Origin: an uncultured Eubacteriales bacterium
GTDB lineage: Bacteria > Bacillota > Clostridia > Christensenellales > UBA1242
Reading direction: 5' to 3'
Assembly: GCA_948607205.1 (NCBI GenBank)
Contig: CAPERS010000007.1
Location: forward strand, 1-64,000
DNA length: 64,000 bases
The notes under the pieces were generated by a model that saw only the letters and a list, made by a program, of their open reading frames with translations, searched no databases and had not been told where the DNA came from. Position 1 is the first letter of the stretch. The number at the start of each line of letters is the position of its first letter. Shown here piece after piece: positions 42,856 to 52,134 of the stretch. The translations under genes were made by a program, and so were the position numbers.

Positions 42856-44951
42856 CTTTCACCTCGCTGAACGTTGATGACGCCATTGAGAGCGCGAAGA
42901 GAATTCATAATTTTTTCAAGTTCGTTTTTATTTTTCACTTCAATTGCGACATTGCAAACAGTGTTACCTTTGTTTTCCTTTGCTTCAAAGCCCTTTATTG
43001 CCACCTTTTGACTTGCGAGCGAATTTGTTATTTTGCCCACGCAGTTTTCAAGACTGTCTGCCTCAATGCAAATATTTGCAAGGAATGACGCCCCTTCCTT
43101 TTCCTGCCATGTTGCTTCGATAAGTCGTTCTGGTTCGAGATACTTTAAGTTCGGACAGTTATGTCTGTGAATTGTCACACCCTTGCCACGTGAAATATAA
43201 CCTATTATTTGGTCACCTTCAATGGCATTGCAACAGCCCGCAAAACGAACAAGCATTCCGCTGTCACCATCGACAAGCACGCCGTCTTTATTTTTTTTGA
43301 GATGCACAACGCTTGAATTTGGCTTTTTGACAACATTATCCTTTTGATATTGGTTTATTATCCTTCCCAGAACTTGAGATGAAGTCAAACTGCCAGAGCC
43401 AATTGAAGCATAGAGTTCATCGGTGTCATTCATATTGTATCTTGCAAGAATTTCGTTTAGATACTTATCTGACAATATATGATTTGAGTTCAAGCCTTTC
43501 TCTTGTATGAGAGCATTGAGGCTTGCTTTGCCAAACTTAATATTTTCTTCTTTAAGTTCACTTTTGAAGAATGCTTTAATCTTGCTTTTTGCACCTGAAG
43601 TTTTGACATAGTTAAGCCAATCGCGTGAAGGACCTTTACTGTGTGAAGAGGTCAGAATTTCAACGATGTCACCATTTTTGAGTTCTTTTGTGATTGGTTG
43701 CATTTTGCCGTTTATCTTTGCGCCTACACAGGAATTTCCAACACCTGAGTGAACGGCATAAGCAAAGTCAATTGCTGTTGCGCCTTCTGGGAACTCAATA
43801 ACCCTTCCTTTTGGTGTTTGAACGAAGATAACGCCGTTATACAGATTGGATTTGAGCGACTCGATAAACTCTTCGTCTTTCATTTCTTTCGCGCTGTCAA
43901 CAATCTCTCTGAACCACGTGAAACGCAGGTCAAGGTCATTTTTCTTGGTCTTCTTTTCCTTATACAGCCAGTGAGAATAAACGCCGAACTCGCTTTCGCG
44001 ATGCATTTCTTGTGTTCTTATCTGCACTTCCATTGGATGCTGATTTTCAACGATTATCGTTGTGTGAAGAGATTGATAGCCATTTGGTTTTGGGCTTGAG
44101 ATATAGTCTTTCACACGTCCTGGCATAATTTTATAAATTCCGTGAATTCTTCCAAGCACTGCATAGCACTCTTCAACCGTGCGAACAATAACTCGCATTG
44201 CAAGCAAGTCATAAATTTGAGTAAGCGTTGAGTTTTTTGAACGAATTTTTTTGAAAATTGATGAAATGTGCTTTTGCCTATATTGAATTTCGCCTTCTAT
44301 CTTAAGGTCTTTAAGAATTTCTTCCACCCTCTTTTTTGAAAGGATAAGTTGATTTTCATTTTCCTCTTTATGCGCTTCCAAAGTGTTTTTGAGTTGAAGA
44401 TATTCACTGTTATTAAAAAGCCTTATGACATTATCTTCAAAAGAAAGTTTCAAAAAGTCAAATCCCAGACGTTCTGAAAGTGGCGCATGGATATCACGCA
44501 CTTGGCAAACAAAATTCTTTTCCTTTTCAGACAATGGCAAACTTAGACAAGAAATGTCATATAGAACGCCTGCAAGTTTGATTATCACAACGCGAATATC
44601 CTTGCTTAAAGCAATGAACATATTTTTGATATCTTCGATGTTATCGCTTAATGTTATCTCATTTATATCCTTGATTGCCTTATATGTTTGAAACATTGTT
44701 ATTTCTTCTGCATTAAGAAGTTTCAAAATTTCATCCTCTTCCTCTGGCAAAACTTTATATTTTTGATAAGCGAGAAATGCAAATACCGAATGTTTGTCAA
44801 GGCGGACTTTGAAAATGATATCGAGAATAGCGTCGCATCTTGAAAGGTTCATTTTTAAAGACAAAAGAGAGGAAAGTTTTGTTTCTTCCTCTTTTGACAG
44901 GCTTAAATGATTTTTTATTTTGTTTTCAAGTTGAATTATTTGCTCTTCCAT
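42846..44951 (-). CDS. rel: Long RelA/SpoT homologue with degenerate hydrolase domain
   Basis: A 701-residue stringent-response protein. The synthetase domain is complete: RQKHISSIFKKIRSKN, DYISSPKPNGYQSLHTT and the EVQIRTQEMHRESEFGVYSHW block. A TGS domain (IEFPEGATAIDFAYAVHSG), the zinc-finger/RIS region (HRHNCPNL) and a C-terminal ACT domain follow. In the first 180 residues the HD hydrolase motifs are not found: the usual HDxxED block is absent and the later KxADRLHN block reads KLAGVLYDI. It therefore probably makes (p)ppGpp but does not degrade it. It starts directly after recJ ends. Confidence 0.93.
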   Translation of the reverse strand: MEEQIIQLENKIKNHLSLSKEEETKLSSLLSLKMNLSRCDAILDIIFKVRLDKHSVFAFLAYQKYKVLPEEEDEILKLLNAEEITMFQTYKAIKDINEITLSDNIEDIKNMFIALSKDIRVVIIKLAGVLYDISCLSLPLSEKEKNFVCQVRDIHAPLSERLGFDFLKLSFEDNVIRLFNNSEYLQLKNTLEAHKEENENQLILSKKRVEEILKDLKIEGEIQYRQKHISSIFKKIRSKNSTLTQIYDLLAMRVIVRTVEECYAVLGRIHGIYKIMPGRVKDYISSPKPNGYQSLHTTIIVENQHPMEVQIRTQEMHRESEFGVYSHWLYKEKKTKKNDLDLRFTWFREIVDSAKEMKDEEFIESLKSNLYNGVIFVQTPKGRVIEFPEGATAIDFAYAVHSGVGNSCVGAKINGKMQPITKELKNGDIVEILTSSHSKGPSRDWLNYVKTSGAKSKIKAFFKSELKEENIKFGKASLNALIQEKGLNSNHILSDKYLNEILARYNMNDTDELYASIGSGSLTSSQVLGRIINQYQKDNVVKKPNSSVVHLKKNKDGVLVDGDSGMLVRFAGCCNAIEGDQIIGYISRGKGVTIHRHNCPNLKYLEPERLIEATWQEKEGASFLANICIEADSLENCVGKITNSLASQKVAIKGFEAKENKGNTVCNVAIEVKNKNELEKIMNSLRALNGVINVQRGERWI

Positions 44952-47339
44952 TTATTCCCTCCCAAGAGCAGACTTTATCCTTTCCAGTTTGCAGTATAGT
45001 TCTGAATTTGTTAATTGATTTTTCTTGTTTTTGTTGATATATATTGTCAGTTGTTCGTTTTCAGGAATGGTGATAAGACCAAGTTCATCAAAAACTTGCA
45101 GTGCTGAATAAAAACTCATAAAACTTACTTTTTCTTCAATTTGAAGTTTATCATAAAGGTCAAATTCGTTATACAGCGTTTTTCCATTAAACTTTTCAAG
45201 TGCTTTGAAAATATGTGCATATGTTTCTCTGTCAAGGTCGACGCCTGCATATTTTTTCACATCGTTTTTCTTATCGATTGGCACAAAGATTTCAGCCGAG
45301 GTGGCTTTTGACAAGACTGAAAGATAACTTTCATCAATGACAGGTGATAGAAAGACAATCTTGGTGAAATTTTTTGCCCAGTTAAGACCTTTTGGAGAGA
45401 TGAGAAGAGAATTGTAGCCAATTTCACTTTCGTCATTTATTCCAAAATGATAAATGCCCTGAACGTTATAGTTTTTTGCAAAATCGACATAGTCAAAGCA
45501 AGAAAAAGTGACAAAGCAAGTGCCAAAAACAGATGTCAGTGTTCCACCGACAAATGAAAGAAGTTCACTTTTTGGATAGAGTTTAAATCTAGCGCTTTGG
45601 TCTGAATATTTGAGTTGGTCAATTTCGATTGGGTTAAGTTTTTTATAAGCGTCTTCAGCGATAAAACTTCCCCCATCAAATTCGTCAACAACACCTTTCA
45701 AAGCAGAAGTTTTTTCACCCTTTGTTTGTTTTTGAGAAGATTGCTGGAATTCAAAGATGAAACTTTTTTGCCTTGAAAATGTTATCTTTTTTATATTTTT
45801 CAAAATGTTGAAATAGACAAGGTTGAGATTGCCAATCTTGATTGTTGCATGTTGAGGAAATCTTTTCATAGGAAGGATTTCAACATTGTTCACCGTTATT
45901 TTAAACTTTGGAGTTGGATTATCGCAACCGCAAGGCTCAAGAACTTTAAGTTCTTCAAGAAATTCAGAAGTGATTTCTTCCTCTGAAATTTCTTGGTCAT
46001 AATAACTTATTGGCATAAACACACTGTCATTGATTTTTTCAAGAGCAAACGCATTGACTTTCGAAACAAATTCTTCATATCTATTTCGTTTCAAACTTAA
46101 TCCTGCTGCCATTGAGTGACCGCCATAAGTTTCAAGCATATCTTTAAGCGACGAAAGAAGTGCGTGAATGTTTATGTCTTGAATGCTTCTGCCCGAGCCA
46201 GATAGGACATCGCCCTCCTGACTGAACAGAAAAACAGGCTTGTGATATTTGTCAACAAGTCTTGAACAAACAATTCCAAGAACGCCTTTATCCCATTTTT
46301 TTGACGCAAGACAGATGACACGCTGAAAACGCAAGTCTTGCTTTGAAAGCGCACGTTCGCAATCGTCAAGAATGCGATTGCAAATATCCTGCCTTTTAGT
46401 GTTGTGGTTTTTGATTTTTTCAATACATTTTTTTATTTTAACAGGGTCGGTTTCAAAATATAACTTCAAAGAATCTTCGGCGTCGCCCATTCTGCCGGAA
46501 GCGTTAAGTTTTGGCCCAATTTTAAAAGAAATATCAGTTGAATTGGGATTTTTCAAATCAATATCATAATCTTTGCAGATTGCTTTCAGTCCGACAGGAA
46601 GATATTTTTCCATAAGACCCAGCCCACGAGTGACAATTGTTCTGTTTTCGCTTAGAAGTGGCACAATGTCAACAATGGTTGCAATGGCTGCGATTGGAAG
46701 ATACTTCTCCGCTTTTTCGCGCCCCAAGAGTGCCTCTGCAACTTTATATGCAACGCCAGTTCCACAAATTTCCTTGAAAGGAAACTCCTGTCCTTCAAGT
46801 TTTGCATTGACGACGATTGTTTCAGGAATAATTTCTGGTATGTCGTGGTGGTCGGTCACGATAACCTCAACCCCTTTTGAAAGTGCATACTCAACTTCGT
46901 CGTGGCATGAAATTCCGCAGTCGACAGTGATGATAAGGTTTGGGTCAAACTTATCGATAATCTTATCAATCACAGCGTTCGTCAAGCCATAGCCGTCAAC
47001 ATATCTGTTTGGAAGATAGTGGCTTGCCTTGATTCCAAACTCAGAAAGTGCTTTAAGCATGATTGCTGTTGCGCTCACTCCGTCAACATCATAGTCGCCA
47101 AAGATAAGCACCCTGTCACCAAGTTCTTTTGCAATCACAAGTCTGTCGCAAAGTTCTTTCATGCCTTTAAGAAGAAAAGGGTCAGCAAGAACAGTTGGGT
47201 TGAGATATTCTGAAATTTCCTCTTCAGTGGAAATTCCGCGTGACAAAATAAGCTCCATTATTCTTGGAGATAAATTGAATTTTTGGGCAAAATAAAGGGT
47301 TTTATCAGCATCCTTATTAAAAAACTTTCTAAAAATCAT
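44952..47339 (-). CDS. recJ: Single-stranded-DNA exonuclease RecJ
   Basis: A 795-residue 5'-3' exonuclease of the DHH superfamily. DHH motifs: GDYDVDGVSATAIML, ITVDCGISCHDEVEYA, VIVTDHHDIPE. GPKLNASGRMGDAEDS and the DHHA1 part SGSGRSIQDINIHALL...YGGHSMAAGLSL follow, then an OB-type domain and a C-terminal extension of about 230 residues as in Bacillus-type RecJ. ATG 47339 is chosen because a longer frame would add an unlikely hydrophobic stretch. Confidence 0.94.
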   Translation of the reverse strand: MIFRKFFNKDADKTLYFAQKFNLSPRIMELILSRGISTEEEISEYLNPTVLADPFLLKGMKELCDRLVIAKELGDRVLIFGDYDVDGVSATAIMLKALSEFGIKASHYLPNRYVDGYGLTNAVIDKIIDKFDPNLIITVDCGISCHDEVEYALSKGVEVIVTDHHDIPEIIPETIVVNAKLEGQEFPFKEICGTGVAYKVAEALLGREKAEKYLPIAAIATIVDIVPLLSENRTIVTRGLGLMEKYLPVGLKAICKDYDIDLKNPNSTDISFKIGPKLNASGRMGDAEDSLKLYFETDPVKIKKCIEKIKNHNTKRQDICNRILDDCERALSKQDLRFQRVICLASKKWDKGVLGIVCSRLVDKYHKPVFLFSQEGDVLSGSGRSIQDINIHALLSSLKDMLETYGGHSMAAGLSLKRNRYEEFVSKVNAFALEKINDSVFMPISYYDQEISEEEITSEFLEELKVLEPCGCDNPTPKFKITVNNVEILPMKRFPQHATIKIGNLNLVYFNILKNIKKITFSRQKSFIFEFQQSSQKQTKGEKTSALKGVVDEFDGGSFIAEDAYKKLNPIEIDQLKYSDQSARFKLYPKSELLSFVGGTLTSVFGTCFVTFSCFDYVDFAKNYNVQGIYHFGINDESEIGYNSLLISPKGLNWAKNFTKIVFLSPVIDESYLSVLSKATSAEIFVPIDKKNDVKKYAGVDLDRETYAHIFKALEKFNGKTLYNEFDLYDKLQIEEKVSFMSFYSALQVFDELGLITIPENEQLTIYINKNKKNQLTNSELYCKLERIKSALGRE

Positions 47340-47494
47340 ATAAACTTCTCTTAGTTTAATTATATAAATAATAAATAAAATAGGCAAGCGAAAAACAAAA
47401 AAAATATGGCTAAATGCCATACTTTTTTTAATTTTAATATTTTTTCTCTTTAAAATTTTAAAAATATCATTTTATAAAAAACAACTTTTAGTCA

Positions 47495-48193
47495 TTATTT
47501 ATTATAAATTATTCGTCTGCAATGCTCGCAAGTTATATGACCTTCGTCTTTAATTTTTGAAATATTAACGGCAGGAAGTTCCATGTGGCAATATCCACAA
47601 AGGTTACTGCTGAGCGGAACAAAAACAGGAAAGATATTGTCATTTCTGCGTTTTTTATACTGCTCAACAACTTTCGCGTCTAGGCTTTTTTCAAGGCTTT
47701 CAAGTTTTTTTCTTAGTTCTGTCATTTGTGGCTCAATTGCCTTTGCCTCATTGTCATAGGCGTCTTTTGCTTTTGAATAGTTTTCTTTTGCGCTTGCAAA
47801 AATCTTTCTTGTTTTGTTAAAATCGGCAAGCACGGCATTAACATTTTCGGCAAGTTTGGTCATATTTTTATCCAAGATGACGAGGTTTTGAGCAAGTTTA
47901 TCTTTCAGTGAAATCAATTGTTCAACTTCGTCTTTGCTTAATTTGTCAACATCTTTTGCAAAAATTTCTTTCATTTTTGCCGATTGGATTTCATATTGCT
48001 TTTGAACTGTTTCAATCTCTTTGACAAGGCTTTCTGCACGATTTTCAAGTTGGCTTGAACGTTCTTGTGCTTTCTTTGCTGAATCTTGAAGTGAAAAAGC
48101 AAGTTTTTTGTTTTGATTTTCTTTAAGCGATTTTTCAAGTTTGAAAAGTTCGCTGTCAAGTTTCTGATAGTCTAAAATCTTTGTTATATCCAT
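47495..48193 (-). CDS. Coiled-coil protein with C4 zinc ribbon
   Basis: A 232-residue protein with a long N-terminal coiled coil (about 10-185) and a zinc ribbon LCGYCHMELP...ITCEHCRRIIY. This matches the conserved C4-type zinc-ribbon family found widely in bacteria, with suggested nucleic-acid binding but no settled role. ATG 48193 has AAGGAG upstream. It follows rpoD by about 55 bases. Confidence 0.82.
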   Translation of the reverse strand: MDITKILDYQKLDSELFKLEKSLKENQNKKLAFSLQDSAKKAQERSSQLENRAESLVKEIETVQKQYEIQSAKMKEIFAKDVDKLSKDEVEQLISLKDKLAQNLVILDKNMTKLAENVNAVLADFNKTRKIFASAKENYSKAKDAYDNEAKAIEPQMTELRKKLESLEKSLDAKVVEQYKKRRNDNIFPVFVPLSSNLCGYCHMELPAVNISKIKDEGHITCEHCRRIIYNK

Positions 48194-48248
48194 TTTTATC
48201 TCCTTAGGTATGCGCACCTATGCATACATTATCACATTTTTAAAAAAT

Positions 48249-49304
48249 TTAGTCAATGAAATCCAAAAGTTTTTTGCTTCTGTTTGGATGTTTAAGTTTT
48301 CTTAAAGCTTTTGCTTCGATTTGGCGAATTCTTTCTCTTGTCACGCTGAATTCCTTGCCAACTTCTTCAAGTGTTTTTGCTTTGCCGTCCATAAGACCAT
48401 AGCGTTCACGAATGACTTGTTGCTCGCGTGGAGTGAGCGTGTCAATAACTGCAAGAAGTTGTTCACGAAGAAGATTTTGCGATGCAACTTCCATTGGGCT
48501 TTTTGCTGACTCGTCTTCAATGAAGTCAGACATTTTGCTGTCATCCTCTTCACCCACAGGTGTTTCAAGCGAAACTGGGTCAAGCGCGCTTTTTTGAATT
48601 TCAACAACCTTGCTTTCGCTTATACCCATCGCCTCAGCAATTTCTTCAAGGCTTGGCTCATGAGAAAGTTTTTGTGTGAGTTGGCGCACTGTTCTTCCAT
48701 AGCGGTTGATTGTTTCCACCATGTGAACAGGCAAACGAATTGTTCTTGACTGGTCTGCGATTGCGCGAGTTATTGCCTGCTTAATCCACCAAGTTGCATA
48801 AGTTGAGAAACGGAAACCTTTTGTGTAGTCAAATTTTTCAACTGCTTTGAGAAGACCCATGTTCCCCTCTTGAATAAGGTCAAGAAAAGAAAGTGAGTTT
48901 GTTGTTGCCCAACGTTTTGCGATGGAAACAACAAGTCTGAGATTGGCTTTGCAGAGCCTTGCCTTTGCCTCTTCGTCACCTTCAAGAATCTTTTTTGCAA
49001 GTTCAATTTCTTCATCTGGTGAAAGAAGTGGAACTTTTCCGATATCTTTCAAATACATTTTGACAGGGTCGTCAACGCTTGCAAATGGCAAAGATATGTC
49101 ATCTTTAAGTTCGTCATCTCCATCGCCTGTTGGCTTGATAATTTTCACGCCATGCTTTTCAAGTTTTTTCAAAAATTTCTGAATGTCCTGTGCAGAAACT
49201 TCATACTTGAGAAGTCTGAAATATACATCCTCTTCGTTTACCGCACCTTTTTTAACAGCGATATCGAAGATTTTTTTCATCTCCTGTTCAATTTTATTTT
49301 CCAT
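48249..49304 (-). CDS. rpoD: Primary sigma factor RpoD/SigA
   Basis: A 351-residue housekeeping sigma factor. Region 1.2 (DDPVKMYLKDIGKVPLLSPDEE), region 2 (ANLRLVVSIAKRW, FLDLIQEGNMGLLKAVEKFDY, FRFSTYATWWIKQAI), region 3 (RTIRLPVHMVETIN) and region 4.2 (TLEEVGKEFSVTRERIRQIEAKAL) are intact. Region 1.1 is short, as in Firmicutes. It overlaps the end of dnaG by 11 bases, with GGAGGA before the ATG. Confidence 0.97.
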   Translation of the reverse strand: MENKIEQEMKKIFDIAVKKGAVNEEDVYFRLLKYEVSAQDIQKFLKKLEKHGVKIIKPTGDGDDELKDDISLPFASVDDPVKMYLKDIGKVPLLSPDEEIELAKKILEGDEEAKARLCKANLRLVVSIAKRWATTNSLSFLDLIQEGNMGLLKAVEKFDYTKGFRFSTYATWWIKQAITRAIADQSRTIRLPVHMVETINRYGRTVRQLTQKLSHEPSLEEIAEAMGISESKVVEIQKSALDPVSLETPVGEEDDSKMSDFIEDESAKSPMEVASQNLLREQLLAVIDTLTPREQQVIRERYGLMDGKAKTLEEVGKEFSVTRERIRQIEAKALRKLKHPNRSKKLLDFID

Positions 49305-51087
49305 AGAATTCCTCCAAACTTTTTTCTCTTAACTCTTTTGCAACTTGTGTCAGTTGACCGATAATCTCCCTTCTTTTTTCAATACTTTCACAAGTTTTAA
49401 ATTCATCGTTCAGCCTCGACTGCTTGTCCTTCAAAATATTGTCAGCAAGAAGCCAAACGCACTCATCAAAATATATTTTTGCGATATTTTCAAATTCAGA
49501 AAAATCAAAAACAAGACAATCTTTCAAAATTTGATTATTATCAACATCAAATGCGTCAAAATAACTTGATATACTTAAGCCCTCTTCCGCTTTTTCAATT
49601 ATGCTTGAAAAATTTGGCAAAAGTTTTTTATAGTCTATTCTTCCATCCACATAACTTTTTCTGTGAATAAGCGAAGAAAGCACAAACTTCACAGCCCTAA
49701 TATTCCCATTTTGCCTTGATGTTAAAACATTATCCTTCTCCTTTTCTTGAGAAGTTTGCGCAAGTTTATCCTCTTTTGCAACCCTTCCAAAAAGCACGCC
49801 AAGGTCACGTCTTAAAACATCGATTGGCACACCTGTCATGTCGCGAAGTTTTGCCAGATAGCCTTCAGCCTCGGCCAGTGAGTCCAGTTTTCTCAGCACT
49901 GAAAGTGCTTCTTTGATGAAACTACCCTTTTGGTCAGGCTTTGACAAATCATATTTTTCCTTGGTTACTTCCAAGAGATAGTCAGTCACTGGCAAAGCGT
50001 TATCAATCAGCGACTGCATAAAGTCCTTGCCTTTTGCCTTCAAGATTTCGTCAGGGTCTTTCTTTTCAGGCAGACGAACAATTGATGTTGAAAAGCCTTC
50101 CTCTTTCAAAATTTCAATGCTCCGAACTGTCGCCTTAATTCCCGCCTCATCGCCGTCGAAGCATAGAACAATGTTGTTTGAAAGTTTTTTGAGTTCATGC
50201 GCGTTCTCTTTGGTCAGTGCCGTGCCCATGCAAGCGACAGTGCTTTTGAAGCCCGCCCTATGCATCGCGATAACATCAATTTGACCTTCAACAATGATAA
50301 TCTTTTCAAGTCCGCCCTGCTTTTTGAGACGCTTTAGAAGATTGATTCCAAACACAACTCTTCCTTTTTGAAAAACAATTGTTTCTGCTGTGTTTTTGTA
50401 TTTTGCGAAATCGGTTTTTCCCAGAACTCGAGCGCTGAAACCAATGCACTCGTCAAAGGAATTGAAAATTGGAAAGACCAGTCTTTCAGCCATTGCATCA
50501 AAATACCTTCCATTCTTGCTTTGGCACACGCCTGCGTCAGTCATTTCTTTGTAAGTGAATCCTTGTTTTCTGAGATAGTCAACGATATCTGTCCAATTGA
50601 GTGAATAGCCAAGTTGGAAGTCTTCAAGTTCACGTCTTGTGAATCCTCTGAGTTTTATGTATTCTTGTGCAGGCTTTGCATCAGGCAAATACAAGTTTTC
50701 ACGATAGTGCTTGTATGTCGCATCCAAAAGTTTTAGAATTCTATCCTTTGCTTTTTTCTTTTCAACAACGTCTTTATCACCAGAAAATTCAGGAACTTCC
50801 ATATGTGCAAGATTGGCAAGAATTTTTATTGCATCTGAAAAATCACATGACTCCATTTTTTGAACAAAAGAGATGACGTCGCCACTTTCCTTGCAACCAA
50901 AGCAATAGAAAAGCCCCTCCTCTTCACTTACCGAAAAAGAAGGTGTCTTTTCATTGTGAAAAGGACAACACCCCCAAAACTTTCTGCCTTTTTTGTCTAA
51001 GCGAATATAACGACTTATAACTGAAACAATGTCATTTTTCTGTTTAAGTTCATAAAGCCACTCGCTTGGATAACCACGACTATTCAA
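49294..51087 (-). CDS. dnaG: DNA primase DnaG
   Basis: A 597-residue primase. The N-terminal zinc domain (GCCPFHNEKTPSFSV...YCFGCKESGD; Cys-His-Cys-Cys), the catalytic core with TOPRIM motifs (IIIVEGQIDVIAMHRAG, IVLCFDGDEAGIKA) and a helicase-interaction C-terminus are present. It starts at TTG with GAGAGG upstream. dnaG-rpoD is the conserved macromolecular-synthesis order; rpsU is absent. Confidence 0.97.
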   Translation of the reverse strand: MNSRGYPSEWLYELKQKNDIVSVISRYIRLDKKGRKFWGCCPFHNEKTPSFSVSEEEGLFYCFGCKESGDVISFVQKMESCDFSDAIKILANLAHMEVPEFSGDKDVVEKKKAKDRILKLLDATYKHYRENLYLPDAKPAQEYIKLRGFTRRELEDFQLGYSLNWTDIVDYLRKQGFTYKEMTDAGVCQSKNGRYFDAMAERLVFPIFNSFDECIGFSARVLGKTDFAKYKNTAETIVFQKGRVVFGINLLKRLKKQGGLEKIIIVEGQIDVIAMHRAGFKSTVACMGTALTKENAHELKKLSNNIVLCFDGDEAGIKATVRSIEILKEEGFSTSIVRLPEKKDPDEILKAKGKDFMQSLIDNALPVTDYLLEVTKEKYDLSKPDQKGSFIKEALSVLRKLDSLAEAEGYLAKLRDMTGVPIDVLRRDLGVLFGRVAKEDKLAQTSQEKEKDNVLTSRQNGNIRAVKFVLSSLIHRKSYVDGRIDYKKLLPNFSSIIEKAEEGLSISSYFDAFDVDNNQILKDCLVFDFSEFENIAKIYFDECVWLLADNILKDKQSRLNDEFKTCESIEKRREIIGQLTQVAKELREKSLEEFYGK

Positions 51088-51330
51088 ATATTACCTCTCT
51101 CGTAAAAATAGCACTTTATGATTTTATTATACAATAAATATTTTAAATTTCCTCTTTTTTTTGTAAAAAAAATTAACTTTGATTATTTTTTTATAATTTT
51201 CCTTGCAAACGTTAACATTTTTCGCATTCGACAGATAGAAAAGGTGCATTCAAGCACAACATTACGCCGATTTTTAATTGAATTTATTTTATTTCAATTT
51301 TATAGATAATTTTAAACTTACTCTTTATCC

Positions 51331-51454
51331 GTTAAAAAGTGCTTAAAGCACACAGCATTATGCTGATTTTTTAATAAAATATGTTATGTTAATTTTTCTA
51401 TCTCAAAGTTATACTCTTTATCCGTTAAAAAGTGCTTAAAGCACAAAAAGGTGC
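51331..51454. repeat. 124-bp direct repeat, copy A
   Basis: It begins GTTAAAAAGTGCTTAAAGCA and ends AAAAAGGTGC. It contains GTGCTTAAAGCAC twice, CAGCATTATGCTG and part of GGTGC..GCACC. Copy B (52135-52259) differs only by one extra A. The motif CTCTTTATCCGTTAAAAAG also recurs at 51321 and 51414 (93-base period). Read on the minus strand, these are tandem terminator hairpins with T runs. Elsewhere 51088-51543 is AT-rich without a credible gene. Confidence 0.85.
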
Positions 51455-51543
51455 CGATTAAGCACCTAAGTTAATTCAAAACAACAAAAATTTAAGTCAA
51501 ATAATTTTTATCTTTCAATTTTTTCAATGGTATTTTAAGATTA

Positions 51544-51738
51544 TTAGTTATCGCATCCGCACATATCGTGACAGCCACACACCTCTACCATATTACCATT
51601 TTCATTGTAATAGAAATATCCATTAACACTCAAAGACATATTTTCTGCTGGTCGAACTATTTCAACCCCTTTTTCTTTTGTTTCTTGGTTTTCTTCTTTA
51701 TTTGCGCCTTTCAAAATTGACAAATCTTTTTCTGTCAT
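51544..51738 (-). CDS. 64-residue protein with Cys-rich C-terminus
   Basis: A small protein with a hydrophilic N-terminal half (about 1-30, many Glu and Lys), a middle ENMSLSVNGYFYYNENGNM and the C-terminal CGCHDMCGCDN with four Cys and one His. The end could bind a metal, or be the core of a modified peptide. AGGAGG precedes the ATG. It is the second gene behind the poly-C promoter. Unknown function. Confidence 0.6.
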   Translation of the reverse strand: MTEKDLSILKGANKEENQETKEKGVEIVRPAENMSLSVNGYFYYNENGNMVEVCGCHDMCGCDN

Positions 51739-51759
51739 ACGTTACCTCCTAAAAATATA

Positions 51760-52071
51760 TTAGCCTAAATTTATCTCTTCATCTTTACTGTTGTTATTGC
51801 CGTGATTGATATGGTTTACAAGTTTTTCCGCTTCATCAAATTCTCTACTGCTTTTAAGCAACTTTTCAGAATATTTTTCCACCTTTTTGCTTGCTCTTTT
51901 AAGCATTTTTTTAGCCTTTTTTACTTCGTCATCACAGTAGTAATCGGAATAATCGTCATAACCAAAATTGTCGAGTTTCGCTGACTCAGGAAAATTGTCA
52001 GAAGAATTATCAAACCCCTCCTGATATTCTTTATATACTTGTAACATTTTTTCTTCGATTTCTTGACTCAT
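51760..52071 (-). CDS. 103-residue helical protein, unknown
   Basis: A soluble small protein. An acidic, Tyr/Asp-rich middle (FGYDDYSDYYCDDE) precedes a lysine-rich helix (about 48-90; KKAKKMLKRASKKVEKYSEKLL). ATG 52071 follows AGGAGGG by six bases; longer frames would run through the promoter. It is the first gene of a two-gene cassette bounded by 124-bp repeats and driven by a promoter with a G/C homopolymer. No known family. Confidence 0.65.
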   Translation of the reverse strand: MSQEIEEKMLQVYKEYQEGFDNSSDNFPESAKLDNFGYDDYSDYYCDDEVKKAKKMLKRASKKVEKYSEKLLKSSREFDEAEKLVNHINHGNNNSKDEEINLG

Positions 52072-52090
52072 AACTTCCCTCCTAATTTTC

Positions 52091-52116
52091 ATTATACACG
52101 GGGGGGATTTTGTCAA
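52091..52116 (-). promoter_or_regulatory. Promoter with C/G homopolymer spacer (candidate phase-variable)
   Basis: Minus strand TTGACA (52116-52111), a 14-base spacer with seven C, TATAAT (52096-52091), then AGGAGGG and ATG 52071. With 14 bases it should be weak. Gain of three C would give the ideal 17. Confidence 0.7.
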
Positions 52117-52134
52117 GAGTTTTTTTCAAAAAAA

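Noticed and set aside
51118..51309. Plus-strand 63-codon frame in the gap after dnaG
   Set aside because: AT-rich low-complexity translation, no ribosome binding site and no family resemblance.
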